Shown one piece after another: positions 1 to 7,785 of a stretch of 64,000 nt of DNA (positions are counted from its first letter, which is position 1; each line of letters begins with the position of its first letter). The notes below the pieces were generated by a model. That model saw only the letters and a program-made list of their open reading frames with translations, did no database searches and was not told the origin of the DNA. Source of the stretch: Paenibacillus sp. YYML68 (GTDB lineage: Bacteria > Bacillota > Bacilli > Paenibacillales > NBRC-103111); the NCBI RefSeq assembly GCF_027923405.1, contig NZ_BQYI01000001.1, positions 69,501-133,500 on the forward strand, given 5' to 3'. The position numbers and the translations under genes are program-made.

Positions 1-2
1 AC

Positions 3-227
3 GGCTTCAGCTGGCTGTATGCGATCTGGGGGCTGTACCACGGCCTGCTGCTGGCGCTCGAGAACGTATTCGGCAAGACGACCGTTATCAAGCGCAAGGT
101 GTCGCGCACGTACTTCTACGCGCGCTGCGTACTGACGCAGCTGCTTGTCACAGCCGCCGTCGTCATCTACAGCGGAGACAGCGAGGCGGTATATCAGATC
201 TACAGAGGGCTTCTGAACTGGCCTTAG
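3..227 (+). CDS. MBOAT-family O-acyltransferase, C-terminal fragment
   Basis: The reading frame enters from the left edge and ends at a TAG at 225-227, giving 74 residues. It opens with a hydrophobic stretch containing WGLYHGLLLALE, the tryptophan-glycine-x-tyrosine-histidine-glycine pattern around the conserved histidine of membrane-bound O-acyltransferases such as AlgI and DltB. A second hydrophobic segment (LLVTAAVVIYS) follows and the protein ends near GLLNWP. Proteins of this family move acyl groups, often acetyl, onto extracellular polysaccharides from within the membrane. Only the last two membrane segments are visible, so the acceptor cannot be named. The start lies outside the window. 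Confidence 0.7.
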   Translation, partial: GFSWLYAIWGLYHGLLLALENVFGKTTVIKRKVSRTYFYARCVLTQLLVTAAVVIYSGDSEAVYQIYRGLLNWP

Positions 228-426
228 CCGTGGCTACGGTCGGAGCCTATCCAATAGCTTGCGTGGACAAAAAGCAGCTGCATCCTGTGCGCCGCTGAAC
301 GATGCCCTGAGGATGGTCACTCCTGTGAGGAGTCCATCTTACAGGTCGTCGTTCACACCTTTGGCGAAGGATGTGCTGCTTTTTTTTGTCATATGACGAG
401 ACTCCTTAATGATCCGCTACGTTCCT
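228..426. other. Convergent intergenic region
   Basis: This stretch separates the end of the MBOAT gene from the end of a small minus-strand gene. It holds one large folded element, described separately at 268-388, and nothing else that I can support. Confidence 0.6.
268..388. terminator. Large nested hairpin, probable bidirectional terminator
   Basis: A 12-13 bp outer stem pairs about 272-287 (AGCAGC, two-base bulge, CATCCT) with 366-380 (AGGATG, one base, GCTGCT). It is flanked by an A run on the left and eight T on the right. The roughly 80 bases inside contain further pairing: AACGA at 298-302 with TCGTT, CCTG with CAGG, and an apical hairpin GATGG..ACTCCT-GTG-AGGAGT..CCATC at 311-338. 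The element lies between the ends of two converging genes and would end in U-rich RNA on both strands. The long structured insert is unusual for a simple terminator. Confidence 0.6.
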
Positions 427-726
427 CTAGCTCGCGTCCGATTGCCGAACTGGCTGCTGCGCTGCTAGAAGCTCCAGGTCGGTACCTCTGAAGCTGCGTA
501 CGTTGCAATTCAACATCGTTCCAGCCGCCGACAGCGACAGCTCGCCTACCGGTTGATAAACATCGTTCGAATCCTTCTTATGTACGTGTACAAGTCCGGA
601 TTTCAGGTTGATGTTTAACGAGAGTTGACCGGGCAGCTCGACGAGGCAGTGGAACTTGCGGAAGCTGGTTGGGAACCGCAGCCATGTGCCGGATACTGTT
701 TCTACGATTTGTGTTTCTGTGTTCAT
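427..726 (-). CDS. Hypothetical protein, 99 aa
   Basis: I do not recognise this protein. The start chosen is the ATG at 726, because AAAGGG lies about 12 bases upstream of it. A longer frame reaching 888 would add a 54-residue stretch without a good ribosome binding site. The product is soluble-looking, without a signal peptide or membrane segment. Its middle alternates charged and hydrophobic residues (GQLSLNINLKSGLVHVHKK), suggesting beta strands, and it ends in a polar tail. It is transcribed toward the MBOAT gene and ends at the shared hairpin at 268-388. No functional statement is possible. Confidence 0.55.
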   Translation of the reverse strand: MNTETQIVETVSGTWLRFPTSFRKFHCLVELPGQLSLNINLKSGLVHVHKKDSNDVYQPVGELSLSAAGTMLNCNVRSFRGTDLELLAAQQPVRQSDAS

Positions 727-782
727 CCTTCGAATCGCCCTTTCTTTTTTAAAGAATGTGTCTCCGCTTCTCTGGTAGGCCA

Positions 783-810
783 TGTATAGTATAAGTGAAA
801 ACGAATACAA
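783..810 (-). promoter_or_regulatory. Possible sigma-A promoter for the 99-aa gene
   Basis: On the minus strand TTGTAT (805-810) is followed after 16 bases by TATACA (783-788). This is about 60 bases upstream of the chosen start at 726. The hexamers are imperfect, so the call is tentative. Confidence 0.35.
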
Positions 811-966
811 AGAAACGGGAACACTGTCGAGTAACTTTTGTCGAATACCAAATTTTTGAAAGGGCCTCGTTCGCATGCTGTGAAGCATCCGTTATCCTCT
901 TTTCCTCCTATTGTTATGCGAAGGCCTTACACATTAGAACTGAATGCTTTTATTTGGAATAACGCT

Positions 967-994
967 TTGAAGTCGCCTTGGTTAATGCTATAAT
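967..994 (+). promoter_or_regulatory. Sigma-A promoter for the sugar isomerase gene
   Basis: TTGAAG at 967-972 and TATAAT at 989-994 are separated by 16 bases. Transcription would start near 1001, giving a leader of about 55 bases before the GGAGGTG ribosome binding site of the gene at 1057. Apart from this promoter and the one at 783-810, the 727-1056 intergenic region shows nothing else I can support. Confidence 0.55.
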
Positions 995-1056
995 CTTGGA
1001 TGAGCTATCTAGTGTACACGCGTTCATTTGATTACACTCATTGATGGAGGTGCCTT

Positions 1057-2025
1057 ATGAAGTTAGGGGTATTTACCGTATTGTTTCAGCAAAAGCCGTT
1101 GGAGGAAGCGCTCGATTATATCGCATCCAAGGGGCTGGAGGCCGTCGAGATTGGAACAGGCGCATGGCCGGGCAACGCACACTGTAACCCGGACGTGCTG
1201 CTGGCGGACGAGGGCAAGCTGAAGGCGTTCAAGCACGCCGTCGAATCCCGCGGGCTGACGATTAGCGCACTCAGCTGTCACGGCAACCCGCTGCACCCGC
1301 AGAAGGCGGTGGCGAAGGAGTACCACGAGACGATTATCAAGACGGTCGATCTCGCGCAGCGTCTAGAAGTACCCGTCGTCAATACGTTCTCCGGCTGCCC
1401 GGGCGATTCCGAGGATGCGAAGTACCCGAACTGGCCGGTCGCGCCTTGGCCTCCGGAGTTCCAGGAAATTCTGAACTGGCAGTGGGGCGAGAAGGTCATC
1501 CCTTACTGGAAGGAGACTGGTAAGTATGCGGCAGACCGCGGCGTGAAGTTCGGCCTCGAGCTGCATGGCGGCTTCTCCGTTCATACACCCGCTACACTGC
1601 TCCGGCTGCGCGAGGCTGCAGGTGATGTCATCGGTGCGAACCTCGACCCGAGCCACATGTGGTGGCAAGGCATCGACCCGGTGCAGGCGATTCATATTCT
1701 CGGCCGCGCAGGCGCGATTCATCACTTCCATGCGAAGGACACGACGATCGATCCGGTCAACGTCCATCGCTACGGCTTGACAGACATGCAGCCGTATACG
1801 AATATGCTGGACCGTGCTTGGCAGTTCCGTTCGGTCGGCTTCGGCCATGATCTGAAGACGTGGGCGGACATGATGAGCGCGCTTCGTCTCGTCGGCTACG
1901 ACTATGTCGTCAGCATTGAGCATGAGGACGGCTTGATGTCGATCGATGAGGGCTTTACGAAGGCGGTTGAGAATCTTCAGCAAGTATTGATTAAGGAGCC
2001 GCTTGGCGAGATGTGGTGGGCTTAA
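1057..2025 (+). CDS. Sugar phosphate isomerase/epimerase (TIM barrel)
   Basis: This 322-residue protein belongs to the xylose-isomerase-like TIM-barrel superfamily (AP endonuclease family 2 fold). It starts directly with the first strand (MKLGVFTVLF). The expected metal ligands appear in order: glutamate in FGLELHGG, aspartate and histidine in ANLDPSHMWW, histidine in HHFHAKD and a late glutamate in VSIEHEDG. Such enzymes isomerise or epimerise sugars and inositol derivatives in the cytoplasm using a divalent metal; the substrate cannot be read from sequence. The start is supported by GGAGGTG eight bases upstream. The gene stands alone, with its own promoter (967-994) and terminator (2067-2115). 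Confidence 0.85.
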   Translation: MKLGVFTVLFQQKPLEEALDYIASKGLEAVEIGTGAWPGNAHCNPDVLLADEGKLKAFKHAVESRGLTISALSCHGNPLHPQKAVAKEYHETIIKTVDLAQRLEVPVVNTFSGCPGDSEDAKYPNWPVAPWPPEFQEILNWQWGEKVIPYWKETGKYAADRGVKFGLELHGGFSVHTPATLLRLREAAGDVIGANLDPSHMWWQGIDPVQAIHILGRAGAIHHFHAKDTTIDPVNVHRYGLTDMQPYTNMLDRAWQFRSVGFGHDLKTWADMMSALRLVGYDYVVSIEHEDGLMSIDEGFTKAVENLQQVLIKEPLGEMWWA

Positions 2026-2066
2026 GCTTTAATAAGGGGATTTAAGGTGAGACCGCCTTAAAGCAC

Positions 2067-2115
2067 AAAGTCCCTGCTTGGTTGCGGCAAGCAACCTAAG
2101 CAGGGACTTTTTTTG
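2067..2115 (+). terminator. Rho-independent terminator of the isomerase gene
   Basis: A long near-perfect stem (AAAGTCCCTGCTT with AAGCAGGGACTTT, extended by GGTTGC/GCAACC) closes a short loop and runs into seven T. It lies about 40 bases after the stop at 2025. Confidence 0.9.
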
Positions 2116-2188
2116 TAAGCTTGTCCGTACGAACAGACACGCTCGATGAATGATGTGGCCGCTATTTGAAAGAAGCCGAGATGAAGAA

Positions 2189-2206
2189 GGTAATCCGCGG
2201 ATTACC
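2189..2206. repeat. Perfect 18-bp palindrome overlapping a stop codon
   Basis: GGTAATCCGCGGATTACC is identical to its reverse complement and covers the stop codon (2202-2204) of the small membrane protein gene. It could fold as a loopless hairpin at the end of that transcript or bind a dimeric protein. No T run follows it on the minus strand, so it is not a typical terminator. Confidence 0.5.
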
Positions 2207-2411
2207 CCATCCAGCCTTTGATCATGATGACGTCCATGAACATAAACACGAGTAGCGCTACGATACCGAAACCGATCGCAAAATAGTTCTTCTTCGGCGC
2301 TGCAAGCTGGCGAAACACGCCGATGGCGATGACGATCGTAAACAAAATCACGAACGGGTCAAACCAAGTAAACGCGCTTGCGCTTTTTGCTGCCTCTTCA
2401 GCCAAAAACAT
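2202..2411 (-). CDS. Small two-helix membrane protein, 69 aa
   Basis: The 69-residue product has two hydrophobic segments, FVILFTIVIAIGVF at about residues 20-33 and AIGFGIVALLVFMFMDVIMI at about 44-63, joined by a short basic loop (RQLAAPKKNY). It resembles the small DUF2759-type membrane proteins of Bacillus in size and pattern, but this is an impression from layout and not an established match. GGAGG lies about eight bases before the ATG, so expression is likely. It is divergent from the nitrite/sulfite reductase gene. Function unknown. Confidence 0.65.
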   Translation of the reverse strand: MFLAEEAAKSASAFTWFDPFVILFTIVIAIGVFRQLAAPKKNYFAIGFGIVALLVFMFMDVIMIKGWMG

Positions 2412-2746
2412 GGAGGGACCTCCTTTTATGTGCAGAAATGCTTCAAACTAATCTTAGCTTGACTTCTTATGAAGTGCAAGTCATTTATAGGAAACGGCTT
2501 TTTGAATCGTGCCGATTCGCCGGAAGTGTAACAAGATTGTCAACTTTTTGTTTGCGTGATTAGCCTCCCCTGCAGCTTCTAAGCTATGTATAATACGTTT
2601 GGACTTTATCTATAATAAATCGTTATACAACTGGGGGACCTAAACAATTTACGCAAGCAACCAAAAGTGTTACTATTACTATAGCTTTTTACGACCATTT
2701 TAGTCGGAAATCGAACCGCACGTTTTTAAGGAGGAGCAAAGCAACT
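2412..2746. other. Divergent intergenic region
   Basis: This AT-rich stretch separates two divergent genes. It contains an imperfect inverted repeat at 2460-2483 (TGACTT..AAGTCA) and several TATAAT-like words near 2588 and 2613, none with a convincing -35 at the right distance. A regulator-dependent promoter for the reductase gene is possible but cannot be shown here. Confidence 0.4.
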
Positions 2747-4363
2747 ATGGCATACGAACCTATTTGGGCGGCCGACCCGTCCAAATTGAACAAGATGGAG
2801 CTTGTCAAGCTGGAGAAGGACGGTCTTGACGTTATCCGTACCATTATTGAGAAATACGCGCACGAGGGCTACAGCTCAATTACGCCTGATGACATGAACC
2901 TGTTCAAGTGGGCTGGCGTCTACGAGCAGAAGCCGAAGGACGGCCACTTCATGATGCGTGTTCGCGTCAACTCCGGTGTCATGACAACGGCACAAGCACG
3001 CGCAATGGCAGAGATCGCGAAGGACTACGGGCGCAACCTGATGGACGTGACGACGCGTCAGGCGATCCAGTTCCACTGGCTGACGGTTGAGAGCTTGCCG
3101 GACATTTTTGACCGTCTGGAGAAGGTGGGCCTGTATTCGTACGAAGCATGCGGCGACTGCCCGCGTACGATCGTTGGTAACCCGCTTGCAGGCATCGATA
3201 AGGACGAGCTGTTCGACACGACTGCGCTCGTGAACGAAGTGAACGACTTCTTCCTGATGAATCGTGACTTCTCGAACTTGCCGCGTAAATATAAAATATC
3301 CATTTCTTCTAACATTTATAACTCCGGTCATGCCGAGATCCAGTGTCTGGCGTTCACGCCAGCCTCGAAGGTGATCGACGGACAAGAAGTGCTCGGCTTC
3401 CACGTGTGGGTAGGCGGCGGCTTGTCGGCTAAGCCTCACCTCGCGAAGCGTCTTGACATGTTCGTACGTCCAGAGGAAGTATTGAAGGTAGCTACGGGCG
3501 TTACGACGATCTTCCGTGACTACGGCTACCGTGAGAAGCGCCACCATGCGCGCTTGAAGTTCCTTGTAGCTGACTGGGGTCCAGAGAAGTTCAACGAGAA
3601 GCTGATCGAGCTGATCGGCGATATGCCTACTTCTGGCGAAGACAAGACGGTCGGCTGGACAGCGGCTTACTTCGACGGCGTGCATAAGCAGCTGCAGGAA
3701 GGCTTGAACTACGTCGGTCTTAGCGTGCCAGTTGGCCGTCTGAGCGGCGACGAGTTCATCGAGCTTGCCCGCATTGCTGATGAGTATGGCGACGGTCACA
3801 TCCGTACAACCGTATCGCAGAACATCATTCTGTCCGGCGTGAAGGACGAGAACGTGGACAAGGTGCTGGCTGAGCCTGTACTGGAGCGTCTGACGCCTAG
3901 CCCTAAGCACTTCATGAGCCGTACGGTCTCCTGTACCGGTAATGAGTTCTGTAACCTGGCCGTTGTCGAAACGAAGGAGCGCGCGGTGTCCGTGGCTGAG
4001 TACCTCGATGCCAACGTCGAGCTGGACGAAGAGGTTCGCATTCACTTCATCGGCTGCCCGAATGCGTGCGGTCAGAAGCACATTGCCGACATCGGTCTGC
4101 AGGGTGCGCTCGTGAAGACGCCTGAAGGTATGGTCGATGCATTCGACATCGCGGTTGGCGGTATTCTCGGTCCTGGCGCGAAGTTCAACGAAGTGTTGAA
4201 GGGCCGCGTGAAGGGCGATCAGGTAGGTCCGGTGCTGGAGCAGCTGATCCTGTACTACAAGGAAAACCGTGGACCAGAAGAAACGTTCCATCAGTTCGTT
4301 GGCCGCGTAGGCGTGCCTGCGTTCCAAGAGAAGCTGACTTCGATTCTTGCGGAGATTGCTTAA
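2747..4363 (+). CDS. Ferredoxin-type nitrite/sulfite reductase
   Basis: This 538-residue protein has the length and duplicated layout of assimilatory siroheme nitrite/sulfite reductases, which carry out six-electron reduction to ammonia or sulfide in the cytoplasm. The four cysteines that hold the coupled [4Fe-4S]-siroheme centre are visible: C396 and C402 in CTGNEFC, and C437 and C441 in GCPNACG. Basic siroheme-contact segments such as TTRQAIQFHW (first half) and RTTVSQNIIL (second half) are also present. Nothing visible separates a nitrite from a sulfite role, and no sulfate or nitrate assimilation genes adjoin it. The start has GGAGGAGC upstream, and a compact terminator follows at 4382-4407. 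Confidence 0.88.
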   Translation: MAYEPIWAADPSKLNKMELVKLEKDGLDVIRTIIEKYAHEGYSSITPDDMNLFKWAGVYEQKPKDGHFMMRVRVNSGVMTTAQARAMAEIAKDYGRNLMDVTTRQAIQFHWLTVESLPDIFDRLEKVGLYSYEACGDCPRTIVGNPLAGIDKDELFDTTALVNEVNDFFLMNRDFSNLPRKYKISISSNIYNSGHAEIQCLAFTPASKVIDGQEVLGFHVWVGGGLSAKPHLAKRLDMFVRPEEVLKVATGVTTIFRDYGYREKRHHARLKFLVADWGPEKFNEKLIELIGDMPTSGEDKTVGWTAAYFDGVHKQLQEGLNYVGLSVPVGRLSGDEFIELARIADEYGDGHIRTTVSQNIILSGVKDENVDKVLAEPVLERLTPSPKHFMSRTVSCTGNEFCNLAVVETKERAVSVAEYLDANVELDEEVRIHFIGCPNACGQKHIADIGLQGALVKTPEGMVDAFDIAVGGILGPGAKFNEVLKGRVKGDQVGPVLEQLILYYKENRGPEETFHQFVGRVGVPAFQEKLTSILAEIA

Positions 4364-4381
4364 TTGATTTGGTTTATCTAG

Positions 4382-4407
4382 GCTGACCCTATGGGGTCAG
4401 CTTTTTT
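4382..4407 (+). terminator. Rho-independent terminator of the reductase gene
   Basis: GCTGACCC and GGGGTCAGC pair around a TAT loop and are followed by six T. It begins about 18 bases after the stop at 4363. Confidence 0.9.
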
Positions 4408-4694
4408 ATGTCTGCATGACCTTTTTACTAAACCTCCCACATGTTCCTCAGCGCCTATAGTCCTAATTATATTTAGAATAGTTGATTATATATAAAGTTG
4501 GTGATATATTGGAAGTACATCATCGCTCGGGCTTGAATGAAATCGCTAACATATCTCTTATGAAAAGGAGGCATGCGCAACAGTCTTTACAGCGTAGCGT
4601 GGGCCAAATAGGTCCGGTTCGGAGTATTCGGCTTTCGTATAATTGAGAGCGCATACACTTCGACTTAAGCATCATAAAACCAGGAGGGAAGGTC

Positions 4695-6128
4695 ATGAAT
4701 AAGCGCTTGATGCTAAAAAAAGTTAGCTTGGCTATGCTGCTTGCAGCTTCTACAGTTGCACATCAAATTCCGGCAATGGCCACTGCTGCCGATTCCGCCA
4801 GCTATCAAGACATTGGTACAATTACGTACAAGGGCAAAACGTACTTCAAGAACAACGTTACGACTGCAACGAAATCAATCGTAATACCAAGCGATACACT
4901 CAGCACCATTCAGGCGAAGCTGGATGCAGGAGGCGTCATTCAATTCACCGCTGGCACTTACCACCTCGGAACGATGAAGATCCAAACATCGAATACACGC
5001 ATTGAAGTCGACTCCAGTGCTGTGTTCAACATGAGGAGTAACATCCTGTTCGATATTCGACCAGCCACTGTAAGCTCCCCGCAAATTGAGAACATCGAGA
5101 TCTCCTCCCTCGGGACAGAGCGCTTTACGATCATTACGAACGGCAACAAGGGCGGCGACAAGCGTCCGGTACGGCTCGCGAACGTGAAAAACTTTGCTGT
5201 ATCCGGTATCGACATCATCGGTAATTATGAGGGGCAGCCGTACGTCGTGCTGGCACCTTACCAAGATGGCAGCCCAGGAACAATCTTAGTTAACGGCGAA
5301 CAGACGTATAACCCTATATTCGGTCTCGTACCGACTTATGGTGTGATTCAAAATGTAGGCGCTGTCAATATTCACGGCGGCTATGCGACCGTTCAATTTT
5401 TCGCTGGCAACAACGTTCTTGTGCGTGATATTGATGGTCAGAACGGTGTCACCGTCCGACTGGAACCTGGTAGTGGTAAGGATACCGACAACCAAAGCTT
5501 GGCTGGTCCCGAGCTCGGAGCGCTGCACGACATTGTACTCAAAAATATACGTAATACGAATGGCTTCGCCGCTGTATATATGAAGCCACATGCCAAGGTG
5601 AATCGCAACATTACGTTGTCGAACATATCCGCGGTAAACAGTGCGTTCGCCATTCATGCCGACGTTGCGAAGTTCAAGCCTGACGATAAGGTGACGGTCA
5701 CATGGAAGGGTGAAACGTACGATGTGCATCGTAAGCGCGGACGGTTCGAGAACGTTACGATTGATGGGAACGTCTTCCTCAAGCAGCAAGGAGACGAGAA
5801 GCTGGCATGGTTCGCGATTAGTGATACGTGGTACATCGACTATGCCAAGCGTGATGGCGAAGGCAATTATTATGACTACACGCCGAACTATGACAATTCC
5901 AAGCGACTGACGACTACGATCGTGCCGGTGCTTATGATCTCTCATGAATACCGCACAGACACGGAATTCAATATCGAGCGCGGCAACTATACGCTAGATT
6001 TAAGCAAAGCCCACGTGAAGTCGATCGGCTTCACACATCCGTTAGCTACTGACGGAGGCGTGCTGTACCGCGAGGATGCTCGGAATAAGCTCAATGAGCC
6101 TTTGACGGACGAGCAGATTAAGCAATAG
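4695..6128 (+). CDS. Secreted parallel beta-helix protein, copy 1
   Basis: The 477-residue product begins with a signal peptide (basic MNKRLMLKK, hydrophobic LAMLLAAST, likely cleavage after AMA or ATA near residue 31). The rest is rich in short asparagine- and valine-containing turns typical of right-handed parallel beta-helix proteins such as pectate-lyase-like enzymes. The segment with GGYATVQ, DGQNGVTVRLEPG and HAKVNRNITL recalls beta-helix glycoside hydrolases of the iota-carrageenase type, but this is an impression and no catalytic residues can be assigned. It is likely exported and may act on an acidic polysaccharide. It is followed 98 bases later by a close paralogue of exactly the same length. 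GGAGGG precedes the start. Confidence 0.7.
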   Translation: MNKRLMLKKVSLAMLLAASTVAHQIPAMATAADSASYQDIGTITYKGKTYFKNNVTTATKSIVIPSDTLSTIQAKLDAGGVIQFTAGTYHLGTMKIQTSNTRIEVDSSAVFNMRSNILFDIRPATVSSPQIENIEISSLGTERFTIITNGNKGGDKRPVRLANVKNFAVSGIDIIGNYEGQPYVVLAPYQDGSPGTILVNGEQTYNPIFGLVPTYGVIQNVGAVNIHGGYATVQFFAGNNVLVRDIDGQNGVTVRLEPGSGKDTDNQSLAGPELGALHDIVLKNIRNTNGFAAVYMKPHAKVNRNITLSNISAVNSAFAIHADVAKFKPDDKVTVTWKGETYDVHRKRGRFENVTIDGNVFLKQQGDEKLAWFAISDTWYIDYAKRDGEGNYYDYTPNYDNSKRLTTTIVPVLMISHEYRTDTEFNIERGNYTLDLSKAHVKSIGFTHPLATDGGVLYREDARNKLNEPLTDEQIKQ

Positions 6129-6129
6129 C

Positions 6130-6166
6130 TCGTAAACATTACTGTGCGTTGCACGTCCGTTTACGA
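6130..6166 (+). other. Hairpin between the two beta-helix genes
   Basis: TCGTAAAC (6130-6137) pairs with GTTTACGA (6159-6166), enclosing a second small stem GTGC/GCAC. No T run follows, so it is more likely an mRNA processing or stability element, or a leaky terminator, between the paralogues than a full stop. Confidence 0.45.
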
Positions 6167-6226
6167 TTAAGCCAATGCACGAAGCTCTGACACAAGAATT
6201 GAATCTTAATCTGGAGGGAAAATCGA

Positions 6227-7660
6227 ATGCATTCATTGTCATTTAAACGAGCTTGGTTCGCTTTTATACTAGCCATTACTGTTCTGTTCGCTCAGCTTCC
6301 GTCTTTCGCCGCTGCAGCTGACCCTGCTACCTTCCAAGGTATCGGCAACGTATCGTACGGTGGCAAGACGTATTTTACGAATAAGGTTACGACTACGAAC
6401 AAGAAGATCGTGAACCCGGGTGATTCGCTTAGCTCCATCCAATCGAAGCTCGATTCCGGCGGAGTCATTCAGTTCTCTGCGGGAACCTACAATCTCGGCA
6501 CGATGAAGATCACCAAGTCGAACACTCGAGTAGAAGTTCACGAAGACGCTACCTTTAACATGTCAAGCAACATTCTATTCGATATTCGGCCAGCCACTGT
6601 AAGCTCCCCGAGAATTGAGAATATCGAGATCGCCTCCATCGGGCCTGGCCGCTTCTTGATCAAGACGAATGGGAATAAGGGCGGGGACAAGCGTCCGGTT
6701 CGATTGACGAATGTGAAGAACTTTGCCGTCTCCGGCATCCAGATCCAAGGTAACTATGAAGGTCAGCCGTTCATCGTGCTCGTTCCTTATCAGGACGGCA
6801 GCCCAGGTACGATTCTAGTCAATGGAGTGAAGAAGTACAATCCGATCTTCGGACTCGTTCCAACCTTCGGGGTAATCCAAGACGTGGGTGCTACCGGTAT
6901 TCACGGTGGATACGCTACGGTACAAATGTTCGGCGGCGACAACGTCCTCATGCGCAACATTGATGGTGAGAACGGCGTTACGGTTCGTCTGGAGCCGGGC
7001 AGTGGTCAAGATACTGATAATACGAGTATGTCTGGACCAGATCTCGGTGCGCTGCGCGACATTACGCTGGTGAATGTCAACAACAAGAACGGCTTCGCAG
7101 CGGTATATCTGAAGGCGCACGCCAAGGTGAATCGCAACATCACACTAACCAACATTACCGCTACGAACAGCGGCTCCACGGTGCACACGGATGTATCCGA
7201 GTTCCATCGAGGAGATAAAGTAACCGTTACCTACAACGGAGATACGTATGACGTTGAGCGAAAGCGCGGCCGCTTTGAGAATGTTAAGCTGAAGGGCAAC
7301 ATCAAGCTCACACAGACAGGCACGAGCAAGCTGGCTTGGTTCGCAATCAGCGACCTGCTCTACATTGACTACAGCAAGCGTAATGGTGACGGAGATTATG
7401 CGGATTATGCACCGAATATCGATAACTCCAAGCGTCTCACGACTCCGATTGCCCCTGTACTGATGCTGTCGCATGAATATCGTTCGGATACGAGCTTCAG
7501 CATAGAGCGTGGAACGTATACGATGGATTTCAGCGGCGCTACGATTCAATCGGTCGGCTTCTCACATTCATTGGCCACGAATGGCGGCGTCCTGTATCGC
7601 GAGGATGCCAGAACGAAGCTGAACAAGCCACTGACTGACGCGCAGATTAAAGATTATTAG
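6227..7660 (+). CDS. Secreted parallel beta-helix protein, copy 2
   Basis: A 477-residue paralogue of the upstream gene, aligning along its whole length. Shared blocks include FDIRPATVSSP, NGNKGGDKRPVRL, PYQDGSPGTILVNG and NGGVLYREDAR. It has its own signal peptide (MHSLSFKRAWFAFILAITVLF, likely cleavage near AAA-ADP) and ribosome binding site (GGAGGG). Differences are spread through the protein rather than clustered, as expected of an old tandem duplication with both copies kept under selection. The same uncertain functional suggestion applies: an exported beta-helix protein or enzyme acting on a polysaccharide. Confidence 0.7.
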   Translation: MHSLSFKRAWFAFILAITVLFAQLPSFAAAADPATFQGIGNVSYGGKTYFTNKVTTTNKKIVNPGDSLSSIQSKLDSGGVIQFSAGTYNLGTMKITKSNTRVEVHEDATFNMSSNILFDIRPATVSSPRIENIEIASIGPGRFLIKTNGNKGGDKRPVRLTNVKNFAVSGIQIQGNYEGQPFIVLVPYQDGSPGTILVNGVKKYNPIFGLVPTFGVIQDVGATGIHGGYATVQMFGGDNVLMRNIDGENGVTVRLEPGSGQDTDNTSMSGPDLGALRDITLVNVNNKNGFAAVYLKAHAKVNRNITLTNITATNSGSTVHTDVSEFHRGDKVTVTYNGDTYDVERKRGRFENVKLKGNIKLTQTGTSKLAWFAISDLLYIDYSKRNGDGDYADYAPNIDNSKRLTTPIAPVLMLSHEYRSDTSFSIERGTYTMDFSGATIQSVGFSHSLATNGGVLYREDARTKLNKPLTDAQIKDY

Positions 7661-7715
7661 GCTTAGCAGCCACCCTGTCAGGATCAGCCTCTGTGTAACA
7701 TGTGTGTAACAAGTC

Positions 7716-7745
7716 CAACAAGCCCAGCTTCTGCTGGGCTTGTTG
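7716..7745. terminator. Hairpin between converging genes
   Basis: CAACAAGCCCAGC and GCTGGGCTTGTTG form a perfect 13-bp stem around TTCT. It lies between the stop of the second beta-helix gene and the end of uvrA. There is no clear T run on either side, so termination is likely only by position and stem strength. Confidence 0.6.
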
Positions 7746-7785
7746 ACTATGTCTTCGAGAACTAGCTGATGCATCTACTCCTCGT

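Noticed and set aside
2876..4327. 483-codon minus-strand open frame opposite the nitrite/sulfite reductase gene
   Set aside because: It is an antisense shadow of a strongly conserved gene, has no ribosome binding site and its translation has no recognisable domain.
4560..4646. Short open frames before the first beta-helix gene (12 and 28 codons)
   Set aside because: The ribosome-binding-like AAGGAGG is either inside the frame or too close to the ATG, and the peptides are not hydrophobic or attenuator-like.
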